DNA of 64,000 nucleotides from Chitinophaga sp. YR573 (GTDB lineage: Bacteria; Bacteroidota; Bacteroidia; Chitinophagales; Chitinophagaceae): positions 3,179,199-3,243,198 of the forward strand of contig NZ_FOJF01000001.1 in the NCBI RefSeq assembly GCF_900110995.1, given 5' to 3'. The translations under genes were made by a program, and so were the position numbers. This document shows positions 45,657 through 55,271 of the stretch, one piece after another. Under the pieces are notes generated by a model. It worked only from the letters and a program-made list of their open reading frames with translations. It was not told where the DNA came from and made no database searches. Numbering within the stretch: the stretch's first letter is position 1; each line of letters begins with the position of its first letter.

Positions 45657-46673
45657 ATGGGAACTACTCTTAAAATCGGTATTAATGGTTTCGGTCGTAT
45701 TGGCCGTTTAGTTTACCGTCAGATCTCTAAAATGCCCGGCATAGACGTGGTAGCTATTAATGACCTTACAAGTCCCGCTGTTTTAGCTCATTTGCTGAAG
45801 TATGACTCTGCTCAGGGTCGCTTTGATGCAGACGTGAAGCATTCTGAAAATTCAATTTCTGTAGACGGTGCAGAAATTAAGATATACGCACAGAGAGATC
45901 CTTCTCAGATTCCCTGGGGACAGCATGGTATTGACGTGGTGATAGAATCTACTGGTTTCTTCGCAGACAGAGACAAAGCTGCTGCTCACATCACTGCCGG
46001 CGCTAAAAGAGTAGTTATCTCTGCTCCCGCTACCGGCGACCTGAAAACTGTTGTATTTAACGTTAACCACGATATCCTCGATGGTAGCGAAACAGTTATC
46101 TCATGCGCTTCCTGCACAACTAACTGTCTGGCTCCAATGGCGAAAGTTCTGGATGACAAATACGGTATTGAACTCGGCTTCATGACCACCATCCACGCTT
46201 ACACCAACGACCAGAACACCCTGGATGCTCCTCATCCAAAAGGCGACCTGCGCCGCGCACGCGCTGCCGCAGCTAACATCGTACCTAACAGCACCGGTGC
46301 TGCTAAAGCAATCGGACTGGTACTGCCTAAACTGAAAGGTAAACTGGACGGTAGCGCTCAACGTGTACCAACCATCACCGGTTCTTTAACTGAACTGACT
46401 ACCATCCTGAACAAAAAAGTAACTGCAGAAGAAATCAACGCCGCTATGAAGGCTGCTTCTAACGAATCTTTCGGTTATACCGAAGACGAAATCGTTAGCA
46501 GCGATATCATCGGTATCCACTTCGGTTCCCTGTACGATGCTACACAAACTAAAGTAATCACCGTAGGTGACAAACAACTGGTTAAAACCGTTTCCTGGTA
46601 CGACAACGAAATGAGCTACGTATCCCAGCTGGTACGTACCGTTAAGTACTTCGCAGGTCTGATCAGCAAATAA
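45657..46673 (+). CDS. gap: Glyceraldehyde-3-phosphate dehydrogenase
   Basis: 338 residues from ATG at 45657. An upstream in-frame extension to 45567 is not homologous to the family and is rejected. The NAD loop is INGFGRIGR, the catalytic Cys is in SCASCTTNC, and the C-terminal signature is [13 protein letters not shown]. It converts glyceraldehyde-3-phosphate to 1,3-bisphosphoglycerate. pgk follows after 90 bp, the next step of glycolysis, with a hairpin in between. Confidence 0.97.
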   Translation: MGTTLKIGINGFGRIGRLVYRQISKMPGIDVVAINDLTSPAVLAHLLKYDSAQGRFDADVKHSENSISVDGAEIKIYAQRDPSQIPWGQHGIDVVIESTGFFADRDKAAAHITAGAKRVVISAPATGDLKTVVFNVNHDILDGSETVISCASCTTNCLAPMAKVLDDKYGIELGFMTTIHAYTNDQNTLDAPHPKGDLRRARAAAANIVPNSTGAAKAIGLVLPKLKGKLDGSAQRVPTITGSLTELTTILNKKVTAEEINAAMKAASNESFGYTEDEIVSSDIIGIHFGSLYDATQTKVITVGDKQLVKTVSWYDNEMSYVSQLVRTVKYFAGLISK

Positions 46674-46691
46674 GTTATCATATAACTATGT

Positions 46692-46740
46692 AAATGGTGA
46701 ATAGTAAATGGTGTTGATCACCATTCACTGTTCACCATTT
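46692..46740. repeat. 22-bp imperfect inverted repeat between gap and pgk
   Basis: Arms 46692-46713 and 46719-46740 are complementary except for two positions, with loop TTGAT. Little U follows. It probably tunes the gap/pgk mRNA ratio or stabilises one part rather than ending transcription. Confidence 0.6.
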
Positions 46741-46763
46741 TACCATAAATAAATAGTTCACCA

Positions 46764-47960
46764 ATGAGCAAATTCTCCGATTTCAACTTCAGTGGTCATA
46801 AAGCCCTCGTACGCGTAGACTTTAACGTTCCCCTGAATGATAAATTTGAAATTACTGACGATAATCGCATGACCGCCGCCGTTCCTACCATTCAGAAAAT
46901 CCTGAAAGATGGCGGTAGCGTTATATTAATGTCGCACTTAGGTCGTCCAAAAGACGGTCCCACCGATAAATACTCTCTCAAACACCTGGTAAACCACCTG
47001 ATAAAACTCCTCGGTGGCGTAACAGTAAAGTTTGCTACTGACTGCATCGGTCCCGTTGCAGAAGCAGCTGCTAAAAACCTCCAGGCCGGAGAAGTCCTGC
47101 TCCTGGAAAACCTGCGCTTCTACAAAGAAGAAGAAAAAGGCGATACCGCCTTCGCAGAAAAACTCTCTAAATTAGGAGATGTATACGTGAACGATGCCTT
47201 CGGTACCGCTCACCGTGCCCACGCTTCTACCGCTGTTATCGCCCAGTACTATCCTGCCGACAAACGTATGTTCGGTCTGCTGATGGAAGCTGAAGTTGGT
47301 AACGCAGAGAAAGTACTGCACAAATCAGAAAAACCATTCACAGCCATCCTCGGTGGTGCTAAGGTGAGCGACAAAATCCTCATCATAGAAAACCTGATGG
47401 AAAAAGCCAATAACATCATCATCGGTGGTGGTATGGCATATACCTTCCTCAAAGCACAGGGTAAAGAAATCGGTAACTCACTCTGTGAAACCGAAAAACT
47501 CGACCTGGCGCTGGAACTCCTCGCTAAAGCCAAAGCGAAAGGTGTTGCACTGATCCTGCCCGTTGATTCTATCGCTGCAGATAAATTCGCTGCCGACGCT
47601 AACACTCAGCTGGTAAGCAATGATAACATCCCTGCAGGATGGATGGGCCTGGATATAGGAGAGAAGTCTGTCGCTATCTTCAGCGAAACGATCCAGCAAT
47701 CAAAAACTATCCTGTGGAACGGTCCTATGGGTGTATTTGAAATGGCAGCTTTCCAGCACGGTACCAAAGCAATTGCAGATGCAATCGTTAAGGCTACTTC
47801 ACAGGGTGCTTTCTCCCTGGTAGGTGGTGGAGACTCCGTTGCTGCTGTAAACCAGTTTGGCCTGGCAGACAAAGTTAGTTACGTTTCTACCGGTGGTGGC
47901 GCTATGCTGGAATACTTTGAAGGCAAAGTATTACCAGGTATCGCAGCTATTAAAGGATAA
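46764..47960 (+). CDS. pgk: Phosphoglycerate kinase
   Basis: 398 residues, normal bacterial length. The N-terminal signature is [14 protein letters not shown], and the nucleotide site [13 protein letters not shown] and [13 protein letters not shown] are present. It transfers phosphate from 1,3-bisphosphoglycerate to ADP. It is followed by a strong terminator. Codon use is richer in C-ending codons than in the lanthipeptide cluster, as expected for a highly expressed core gene. Confidence 0.97.
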   Translation: MSKFSDFNFSGHKALVRVDFNVPLNDKFEITDDNRMTAAVPTIQKILKDGGSVILMSHLGRPKDGPTDKYSLKHLVNHLIKLLGGVTVKFATDCIGPVAEAAAKNLQAGEVLLLENLRFYKEEEKGDTAFAEKLSKLGDVYVNDAFGTAHRAHASTAVIAQYYPADKRMFGLLMEAEVGNAEKVLHKSEKPFTAILGGAKVSDKILIIENLMEKANNIIIGGGMAYTFLKAQGKEIGNSLCETEKLDLALELLAKAKAKGVALILPVDSIAADKFAADANTQLVSNDNIPAGWMGLDIGEKSVAIFSETIQQSKTILWNGPMGVFEMAAFQHGTKAIADAIVKATSQGAFSLVGGGDSVAAVNQFGLADKVSYVSTGGGAMLEYFEGKVLPGIAAIKG

Positions 47961-47968
47961 TCACTTAT

Positions 47969-48010
47969 AACGCCTGACACTGCAAGAGTGCCAGGCGTTT
48001 ATTTTTTTTT
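47969..48010 (+). terminator. pgk terminator
   Basis: A 13-bp stem with one mismatch (47969-47981 with 47986-47998), then a long T-run at 47998-48010. Confidence 0.85.
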
Positions 48011-48022
48011 GTATATTGATGG

Positions 48023-49267
48023 ATGAGCAAATTGATCCGGCACCTATACTTCCAGGTAATCATCGCTATCATCCTAGGTATACTCGTAGGGGCATACTTC
48101 CCCGGTATGGCAGGCACAGGCAAAATAATCAGTGAGGTCTTTATCAACCTGATCAAAATGCTCATCGCCCCCATCATCTTCCTCACCATCGTCCTGGGAA
48201 TTGCCCGCATGGGCGATATGAAGAAAGTAGGCAGGGTAGGAGGCAAAGCCTTACTCTACTTTGAAATAGTGACCACCATGGCCATCACCATAGGTATCAT
48301 CCTGGCCAACCTGCTCAAACCTGGACAAGGCGTCGTCTTCACCAACACAAACGTTACCGCCCTCGCCAAAATAGAAAAAGATGCTGCCGGCTTCAGCTGG
48401 ACCGAATTCCTGATGCATATTATTCCTTCCAATGCCGTAGATGCCTTCGCGAAAGGAGATATTCTTCAGGTACTGGTATTCGCGATCTTATTCGGTTACG
48501 GCATCACCAAAATGAAAAACGGTGGCACATCACTACTGGCCACCTTTGAAAGACTCTCGGAAGTCTTCTTCAATATCCTCAAATTCATCATGAAACTGGC
48601 TCCACTAGGCGCCTTCGGTGGCATGGTATACACGATAGGAAGTTTCGGTGTAGACTCCCTGAAGCCCATGGTTAAACTGATGGGATGCGTATACCTCACC
48701 ATGTTCCTCTTCATCTTCGTAGTCCTGAATATTATTGCTAAATACTACCGCTTCAATCTCTGGCGCTACCTCAAATTCATAAAGAACGAAATACTGCTGG
48801 TATTGGGCACTTCCTCTTCGGAATCCGCCTTACCCGGATTAATGGAACGCCTGGAAAAACTAGGCTGTTCAAGGGAAGTGGTTGGACTGGTAGTCCCTGC
48901 CGGATACTCCTTCAACCTGGATGGCACCAGTATTTACCTCTCTATGGCGGTCATATTCCTGGCGCAGGTATTCAACGTACCTTTAACCATCTGGCAGGAA
49001 TTAACGGTGCTCGGTATCCTGATGATCACCTCAAAAGGAGCGGCAGGAATCACCGGCAGCGGGTTCATTGTGCTGGCATCTACACTGTCTGTTATCAAAG
49101 TAATTCCTGTAGAAGGACTGGCAATCCTGATAGGTGTAGACCGCTTCATGTCGGAAGCAAGAGCTATTACCAACCTGATAGGCAATGGAGTAGCAACAAT
49201 AGTAATGGCTAAAAGTGAAAATGCCTTTGATGAAGAAATGTATCTTAAGGCAACACAGAATACTTAA
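48023..49267 (+). CDS. Dicarboxylate/glutamate:cation symporter (DAACS family)
   Basis: 414 residues with about eight membrane helices and two re-entrant loops. Family landmarks are visible: LGTSSSESALPGLMERLEKL (serine-rich HP1), GYSFNLDGTSIYLSMAVIFL (NMDGT-like) and GAAGITGSGFIVLASTL (HP2). It imports C4-dicarboxylates, glutamate or aspartate with H+ or Na+. The next gene, a histidine kinase, starts 15 bp after its stop, so co-transcription is possible. Confidence 0.93.
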   Translation: MSKLIRHLYFQVIIAIILGILVGAYFPGMAGTGKIISEVFINLIKMLIAPIIFLTIVLGIARMGDMKKVGRVGGKALLYFEIVTTMAITIGIILANLLKPGQGVVFTNTNVTALAKIEKDAAGFSWTEFLMHIIPSNAVDAFAKGDILQVLVFAILFGYGITKMKNGGTSLLATFERLSEVFFNILKFIMKLAPLGAFGGMVYTIGSFGVDSLKPMVKLMGCVYLTMFLFIFVVLNIIAKYYRFNLWRYLKFIKNEILLVLGTSSSESALPGLMERLEKLGCSREVVGLVVPAGYSFNLDGTSIYLSMAVIFLAQVFNVPLTIWQELTVLGILMITSKGAAGITGSGFIVLASTLSVIKVIPVEGLAILIGVDRFMSEARAITNLIGNGVATIVMAKSENAFDEEMYLKATQNT

Positions 49268-49282
49268 TTTAGAGGCCACCTT

Positions 49283-52200
49283 ATGAGATGGATGCTCGCA
49301 TTTTTATGGCTGATTACATTGCCTGTCCGGGCTCAGGACCCTGGCATCTCTTACTCTTTCATACACCTGGATATAAAAAGCGGACTGGCCAGCAACCACG
49401 TCTCCGCTATTATGCAGGATAGAAAAGGATTTATCTGGATAGCCAGTACAGCCCTCCAACGCTATGACGGATATAACCTGGTCACCGTAGCCAGTTTCGA
49501 TAAAGTACCTGGATCTATTTATTATGATGATATCTGCCTGTGTGAAGACCGGGCGGGAAGAATATGGATGGGTGCCCCGGACAATATCCGTTTTTACGAC
49601 CCTAACAGTGCTAAACTAAAAGTACTTAAAACAGATATTTTCCCTGCCGTACAAGGCAACCTTAATTGCAGTCAGATAGTACAGGACCGTGCAGGTATCA
49701 TATGGATTACCACCCAGGAAGGACTGCTGCAATACGATGAACGAAGGGAAACATTCATAAAACCACCCGGTATTCCGGAAGAATTAAGAAAGGAAATGTA
49801 CAGCGCCATCATAGAAGATGATGACGGCAACCTGTGGATCAGCGGCAAGAACAGTGTTTACATGCTGGATGCCAGCAGGAAAAAACTGTATAGCGCTACC
49901 AATAACCCGGATAAAAACCCTTTGCTCTCAGTCGTCGGTAGCGTAAGAAAGTTTTATATAGATGAACAACATCGTTTATGGGTCTCTGCCCGTATTGGTC
50001 ATACCCTTTATTGTTATGATAAAGGACAACTGACATGTTATCTCAAAGACAATATGATCACGGATATTACTTCCGATAAAGATCATCGTGTATGGATTTC
50101 TACGGAACTGAATGGTATTTACAGGTTTGATGACAGTACCAGAACATTCGCTACACATATTGTTGCTAATAATAAAGATGAAGGCGGATTACACTATGCA
50201 TATGAGGTAAACTGTATCCTCAATGACCGTGATGGTTATCTGTGGATAGGTACAGACGAAGGAGTGAATATTCTGAGTTTGCCTGATAAGTCTTTTCATA
50301 TCATGGATGACAACGCTGCGGGATTACCCAAAGCAGAGGTAACAGGTCTGTTCCAGGACAGTAAAGGCTATATCTATGCCGGTTACTGGGGAAAGGGTTT
50401 CAGCTGGATGACGCCATCCATGGTCCTCAAAAAACAATTCACCCACAAAGAAAACTTACCCGAAGGGCGCAGCCTGGTATGGAGTTTTGCAGAAATGCCG
50501 GATGGGAAAGTCCTTATAGGACAGGAAAATGGATGGATATCAGTGTTTGATCCGGATAAAGGCGAATTTATCGCACACCATCAGTCCCCTTTATTTGGAG
50601 ATCAGACATCCATGAACATGAAGGTAGAAAGCGACACCGCTGTATGGATAGGTCTGTATAAAAAAGGACTGGCACGCTGGGATCCTAAACATGAGCGGTT
50701 CTATCATTATACGGCGCTTACCAGCTACTTAAAACGGCCTACCACCGTCATGGATATCGCCCCGCAGTATGATTCCCTGTTATGGCTGGCTACCAGCGAT
50801 GCGGGATTAATCCGGTTCAACCGCTTTACCCAAAACGTTAGCAGCGCAACAATTTTTCATATTGATAAACTGTCTATCAGTAATATCACCTGTCTGAATT
50901 TGCTGAATGACACCACTTTAGTTGCCGGTACAGACCATGGCCTATGGCTTTATGATACCCGTAACGGCAGTTTAAAACCCTTAAAAATCAACAGTGCCCT
51001 GTTTGATGAATGGGTATTAAGCATGCAAAAGGATGGTGAAAACGGACTGTGGTTCACTACGCAATACGGCTTCTATCGCTTCAATGCAGCAAATTTCACC
51101 CTCAGTACATTTGTACAGTCCGGAGATATCATCGATAACAACCGTAAAGTAAGACGTTGTATTGCCAGGCTAAAAGACGGGCGACTCATGGTAGGCGCTT
51201 CCGATCACTTCGTGATATTTGATCCGGCTAAATTAAATGTAGCGCCACCACCACCGGATGTAACAATACTCAGTTTCCGTACGATGGACAGCACCGTACA
51301 TATGACAACGGGGAAGCCGGTTACATTAAGTTACCGTCAGAACTTTATCAGCATAGAATTTAAAAGCCTGCAATATCATCATGAACCCATCCGCTATCTC
51401 TACCAACTGGAAGGAGTGGATGAAGAATGGCTGAAGGCAGAGAATATCCTGGTAGCAAGATATACGAACCTGCCCCCGGGTAACTATACATTCAGGGTGA
51501 GAAGTGTAAATACAGCAGGTACCTTTTCAGAAGGTATCACGGAACTAAAGATCAATATTCTGCCCGCCTTCTGGCAAACGACCTGGTTCAGGATGCTGGT
51601 GCTGTTGCTGATCATATCCCTGATCTATCTCTACTTCAGGATGCGCATTTATTATATTAAACGGGCTGCCAGACGCAGAGCAGTTATCCAGCAGCAGATG
51701 GCCCAGCTGGAAATGAAAGCGCTGCGTGCGCAGATGAATCCTCACTTTATCTTTAATGCATTGAACTCTATCCAGACGTTCATGATGAAGAATGAGACAG
51801 AACAGGCCCTCTCTTACCTCAGCCGTTTTGCTCGACTGATAAGGAATGTGTTGGATACATCCCAGTTGAACATCATCCCCGTATCCAAAGAAATAAAGAT
51901 GCTGGAGAACTACCTGGAGCTGGAGAAACTACGTTTTGCTGATCAGTTTACTTATGAGATTACAATTGATGATGAGCTGGATGCGGACTACACAGATATC
52001 CCTACAATGGTGCTGCAACCATTTTTAGAGAATGCAATATGGCATGGCTTACTGCATAAAAAGGAAAGAGGAAATGTGAGCATTGCTTTCCATAAAGTAA
52101 AGGACCGGGTACTCTGTATCATTCAGGATAATGGGATTGGAAGGGTAGGAGCAGCAGCGCTGAGACAACAATCCGGACATAATTCAAAAGGATTACAAAT

Positions 52201-52336
52201 TACAAGAGACAGGCTGGCCCTCTATAACAAGCGTTTTAATTTAGATGCTACATTCGATATTGAAGATCTGTTTGATGAGGACGGACAGGCTTGCGGGACT
52301 AAAGTAAATGTATGGTTCCCATTAGGAGAAGCATAA
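49283..52336 (+). CDS. Reg_prop/Y_Y_Y sensor histidine kinase (LytS-type transmitter)
   Basis: 1017 residues. Signal peptide 1-18. Two seven-bladed propeller-type regions of Reg_prop repeats (DRKGFIWIAS, DRAGRIWMGAPD, DRDGYLWIGTDEG) span about 25-660. The Y_Y_Y domain (about 695-760) ends PPGNYTFRVRSVNTAG. One membrane helix lies near 770-790. The His_kinase motif is MNPHFIFNALNSIQTFMM and the ATP-binding part has MVLQPFLENAIWHGLL. This is the HTCS-like sensor type but with a LytS transmitter and no fused regulator. No response regulator follows in the window. Confidence 0.9.
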   Translation: MRWMLAFLWLITLPVRAQDPGISYSFIHLDIKSGLASNHVSAIMQDRKGFIWIASTALQRYDGYNLVTVASFDKVPGSIYYDDICLCEDRAGRIWMGAPDNIRFYDPNSAKLKVLKTDIFPAVQGNLNCSQIVQDRAGIIWITTQEGLLQYDERRETFIKPPGIPEELRKEMYSAIIEDDDGNLWISGKNSVYMLDASRKKLYSATNNPDKNPLLSVVGSVRKFYIDEQHRLWVSARIGHTLYCYDKGQLTCYLKDNMITDITSDKDHRVWISTELNGIYRFDDSTRTFATHIVANNKDEGGLHYAYEVNCILNDRDGYLWIGTDEGVNILSLPDKSFHIMDDNAAGLPKAEVTGLFQDSKGYIYAGYWGKGFSWMTPSMVLKKQFTHKENLPEGRSLVWSFAEMPDGKVLIGQENGWISVFDPDKGEFIAHHQSPLFGDQTSMNMKVESDTAVWIGLYKKGLARWDPKHERFYHYTALTSYLKRPTTVMDIAPQYDSLLWLATSDAGLIRFNRFTQNVSSATIFHIDKLSISNITCLNLLNDTTLVAGTDHGLWLYDTRNGSLKPLKINSALFDEWVLSMQKDGENGLWFTTQYGFYRFNAANFTLSTFVQSGDIIDNNRKVRRCIARLKDGRLMVGASDHFVIFDPAKLNVAPPPPDVTILSFRTMDSTVHMTTGKPVTLSYRQNFISIEFKSLQYHHEPIRYLYQLEGVDEEWLKAENILVARYTNLPPGNYTFRVRSVNTAGTFSEGITELKINILPAFWQTTWFRMLVLLLIISLIYLYFRMRIYYIKRAARRRAVIQQQMAQLEMKALRAQMNPHFIFNALNSIQTFMMKNETEQALSYLSRFARLIRNVLDTSQLNIIPVSKEIKMLENYLELEKLRFADQFTYEITIDDELDADYTDIPTMVLQPFLENAIWHGLLHKKERGNVSIAFHKVKDRVLCIIQDNGIGRVGAAALRQQSGHNSKGLQITRDRLALYNKRFNLDATFDIEDLFDEDGQACGTKVNVWFPLGEA

Positions 52337-52337
52337 T

Positions 52338-52499
52338 AGGCTCCGTCAGGAGCCCCGTGTTTGTAGAAAACATGTTAAACAACAAAACACAGACTCCGTT
52401 AGGAGTCCCCTGATATTAGCAATTTTAGGGGACTCCTAACGGAGTCTATTATGTAGAAGATAGATTGTTGCTACAAACACGGGGCTCCTAACGGAGCCT
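52338..52499. repeat. Nested palindromic element
   Basis: The outer arms 52338-52366 and 52471-52499 (29 bp, one mismatch) contain GGCTCCGTTAGGAGCC-like palindromes. The inner arms 52391-52411 and 52427-52447 (21 bp, perfect) contain GACTCCGTTAGGAGTC. It fills the gap between convergent genes and can act as a terminator. The form is REP/BIME-like. Confidence 0.75.
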
Positions 52500-52525
52500 T
52501 AATATGTTTGAGAGCCTGATATTTT

Positions 52526-53311
52526 TTACCAGCTTCCACTGGCGCCACCGCCGCCGCCGGAGCCTCCTCCGAAGCCACCAAAGCCGCCTCCACCGCCGCC
52601 GAAACCACCACCACCACGACTACCACCGCCAAATCCTCCACCAAGAGCGTTACCTATTATCATAGGGGCTATCCAGCCTCCCCATCCGCGTCTGCTGATG
52701 GTAGTACCACCACCACCGCCGCCACGGTTATTAAAATAGGAGATGATAATCACGAGAATGATAATACCCACCAGTATGGCGCCACCGCCACCACTGCCTT
52801 TGCGGCTTGAGGGAATACCTTTGTACTCTCCCGCAGCTGCCTGTATGATCTTATCAACGCCTTCATCTATCCCCTGGTAATAATGTCCCTCACGGAAATT
52901 AGGAGCGATGATCTGGTCTATGATCCTGTTGGCGATAGCATCAGGCAGTACGCCTTCCATGCCGGAACCTGTTTCAATTCTTATTTTATGATCGTCTACT
53001 GCAATCAGTAAAACAACCCCGTTATTCTTTTCTTTAGTCCCTACACCCCAGCCCCGCAGTATTTTTAAGGCTACTTCGCTGATGTCATAAACGCCGGTAG
53101 TTTTTATAGTAACAACGGCTATTTGGGTAGAGGTGCTGTCGTTATAGGCTATCAGTTTGCTTTCCAGCGCATCCGCCTCATTACTCAGCAGAACGCCGGC
53201 AAGGTCATTGACCAGGCGCGGAGGATCAGGGCGTGCAGGAACATCCTGTGCCCATCCAGTAACGGTGGTGACCAATAGCGCAAGCATCCATAACCAGCCA
53301 AATTTCCTCAT
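52526..53311 (-). CDS. TPM-domain protein with Gly-rich tail
   Basis: 261 residues. Signal peptide (1-21), TPM domain (about 32-155) with VNDLAGVLLSNEADALESKL and NNGVVLLIAVDDHKIRIETG. One membrane helix follows (AILVGIIILVIIISYF), then a tail made almost only of Gly with some Phe and Ser. It is YgcG-like. It is the third gene of a leftward LemA-TPM-TPM operon; these modules are linked to envelope stress or photosystem-repair-type functions elsewhere, but the role here is unknown. Confidence 0.88.
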   Translation of the reverse strand: MRKFGWLWMLALLVTTVTGWAQDVPARPDPPRLVNDLAGVLLSNEADALESKLIAYNDSTSTQIAVVTIKTTGVYDISEVALKILRGWGVGTKEKNNGVVLLIAVDDHKIRIETGSGMEGVLPDAIANRIIDQIIAPNFREGHYYQGIDEGVDKIIQAAAGEYKGIPSSRKGSGGGGAILVGIIILVIIISYFNNRGGGGGGTTISRRGWGGWIAPMIIGNALGGGFGGGSRGGGGFGGGGGGFGGFGGGSGGGGGASGSW

Positions 53312-53326
53312 GGTTTAATAATTTAT

Positions 53327-53782
53327 TTATTTCCCGATAACGATATCATCCGGTAATTCATTATCATCACCGGCTTCAAAAGGGAAGTGCTGACACAATG
53401 ATTCTCCTATTTCTTTGATACAGGCTTCGATACCATCTATCACCCTTTGACCGGAAAAATGGGAGAGTAACAACTTTGATTGCTGTTGCCAGAATTCGTC
53501 CCCTACTTTTTCATGAATGCCTTTATCGCCTACAATAGCGTATTGGCGGTCTTTAAGAGCAATATAAAGTAGCACGCCATTGCTGCGTTTTGTTTTGTGC
53601 ATCCCCAGTTGCAGGAATATTATTTCTGCCCTGTCTATAGGGTTTACAAATTTGCAATGACTTTCTACGTATAGCCGTATCTCTCCGCTTGTAAGCCTTT
53701 CGGCTGCGCGGATGGCCTGTACCAGCCGTTGCTTCTCAGCTTCGGTTAACAACTCTTTCTTTGAGAAAGGAAATATGCCCAT
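53327..53782 (-). CDS. TPM-domain protein
   Basis: 151 residues, one TPM domain (LTSGEIRLYVESHCKFVNPI, then VLLYIALKDRQYAIVGDKGI) and a short acidic C-terminus. It has no signal peptide. It sits between lemA and the Gly-rich TPM gene with gaps of 11 and 15 bp, so all three are co-transcribed. Confidence 0.88.
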   Translation of the reverse strand: MGIFPFSKKELLTEAEKQRLVQAIRAAERLTSGEIRLYVESHCKFVNPIDRAEIIFLQLGMHKTKRSNGVLLYIALKDRQYAIVGDKGIHEKVGDEFWQQQSKLLLSHFSGQRVIDGIEACIKEIGESLCQHFPFEAGDDNELPDDIVIGK

Positions 53783-53793
53783 AGAACTGGTTT

Positions 53794-54384
53794 TTAGAAT
53801 TGCACTTTAGGCGCATTTTCAGATCCTTTATCTGCTTCGAAATATCCTTTTTCATGGAATCCGCCAAAACCGGCAACGATATTACCAGGGAAGGTACGTA
53901 CAGCACTGTTGTACCCTTTTACTGAATCGTTAAAATCATTACGTGCAACAGCAATCCTGTTTTCAGTTCCTTCCAGTTGTGCCTGTAAATCCTGGAAGTT
54001 CTGGTTAGCTTTTAATTCAGGGTATGCTTCAGACACTGCCAGTAACCTGCCTAATGCCGAACTTAATTGTCCCTGTGCTGCCTGGAACTGCTGAATTTTC
54101 TCAGGGGAAAGATCGTCTGCATTCACCGTGATTTGCGTGGCCTTGGCGCGGGCTTCCATTACCTGGGTTAAAGTTTCTTTCTCAAAGTTAGCCGCGCCTC
54201 TTACAGTGCTTACCAGATTAGGTATCAGGTCTGCTCTGCGTTGGTACTGGCTTTGAACGGCGCCCCATTTGCTTTTTACAACTTCATCCTGCTGTACCAG
54301 AGAATTATATTTCTTAACACCACAGCCGCCGAAAATAACTACTACGGCAAGGATAATCACGATAACGAGTGTACTTTTTTTCAT
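53794..54384 (-). CDS. lemA: LemA family protein
   Basis: 196 residues. N-terminal anchor (VIVIILAVVVIFGGCGVKKY; the Cys could be lipidated). The coiled LemA core has VKSKWGAVQSQYQRRADLIP, NLVSTVRGAANFEKETLTQV and LAVSEAYPELKANQNFQDLQ. It leads the LemA-TPM-TPM operon. It is probably periplasmic and membrane-anchored; its biochemical role is unknown. Confidence 0.93.
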   Translation of the reverse strand: MKKSTLVIVIILAVVVIFGGCGVKKYNSLVQQDEVVKSKWGAVQSQYQRRADLIPNLVSTVRGAANFEKETLTQVMEARAKATQITVNADDLSPEKIQQFQAAQGQLSSALGRLLAVSEAYPELKANQNFQDLQAQLEGTENRIAVARNDFNDSVKGYNSAVRTFPGNIVAGFGGFHEKGYFEADKGSENAPKVQF

Positions 54385-54806
54385 TTGAGTTTTAATTTAG
54401 AGTTAAATGCTGATAAACACATTAAACAATACTACGAGTATATTTCTTTGGTTATGTGCATATTAGTACACAAGAGTACTGAGTATATCAAACCTACACG
54501 AAATTATGCAAAATGCAAAAACAAACCTGTCTGCATTTTTTAATCATACACTGTTCGTAGAACGATAAAACGTCGTTACTTTACTTTCACAGAAAAGTTG
54601 TTGTCATTGTCGAAAAAAACAAACTCCGAATGCGGCTTTCTCTATAATTTTACAGTCATTTCCCGGTAACCAGATATGGAACAGATTATCTATAAGGGAG
54701 TTATGGCGTTTTAAACAGAGCAAACTTTTACTACGCATACCCACTCGTCTTTCATTCGTTTGTAACGCTTTTTATTTTTAATTAAATTGAATTTAAGTCT
54801 GCGTCA
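54385..54806. other. Divergent intergenic region, lemA and receiver gene
   Basis: 422 bp that must hold the lemA promoter (leftward) and the receiver promoter (rightward). It is AT-rich. No repeat, hairpin or RNA gene was recognised. Confidence 0.5.
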
Positions 54807-55271
54807 ATGAGTGCACAACACATCCATATTCTGTATATAGATGATGAGATTCATAATCTAAATGCTTTTAAAGCATCTTTCCGTAGACTTTACACCGTGT
54901 TTACGGCAGCCTCTGCGGAAGAGGCAGAAGCGGTGCTGGCAAAAGAAGAAATCCAGATCATCATTTCAGATCAACGGATGCCTAAAATGACGGGCATCGA
55001 ATTTTTCGAATCTATCCTGGACAAGTACCCCGAACCTATCCGCATATTACTTACCGGTTATGCAGATATCAATGCCGTAATAGACGCTATCAACAAAGGA
55101 CAGGTGTACAAGTACTTTTCCAAACCATGGAACGAAGAAGAGTTAAGGCATAATATTGAGAAGGCATACGAAGTGTATTCTCTCCGTAAAGAAAACAAGG
55201 AGTTAACGGCAAAACTGCTGGACGTAAATGAAAAACTGGAGTTTTTATTACGTCAGAAATTAATTTCCTGA
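54807..55271 (+). CDS. Response regulator, receiver domain with C-terminal coiled coil
   Basis: 154 residues. Acidic pair in ILYIDDEIHNL, phospho-Asp in IIISDQRMPKMTGIEFFE, Thr in ILLTGYADI and Lys in KYFSKPWNEEEL. This is the type usually joined to HD-GYP or kinase outputs, but here only a coiled-coil tail (about 130-152) follows. Its last 12 bp overlap the convergent FecR gene. Confidence 0.88.
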   Translation: MSAQHIHILYIDDEIHNLNAFKASFRRLYTVFTAASAEEAEAVLAKEEIQIIISDQRMPKMTGIEFFESILDKYPEPIRILLTGYADINAVIDAINKGQVYKYFSKPWNEEELRHNIEKAYEVYSLRKENKELTAKLLDVNEKLEFLLRQKLIS

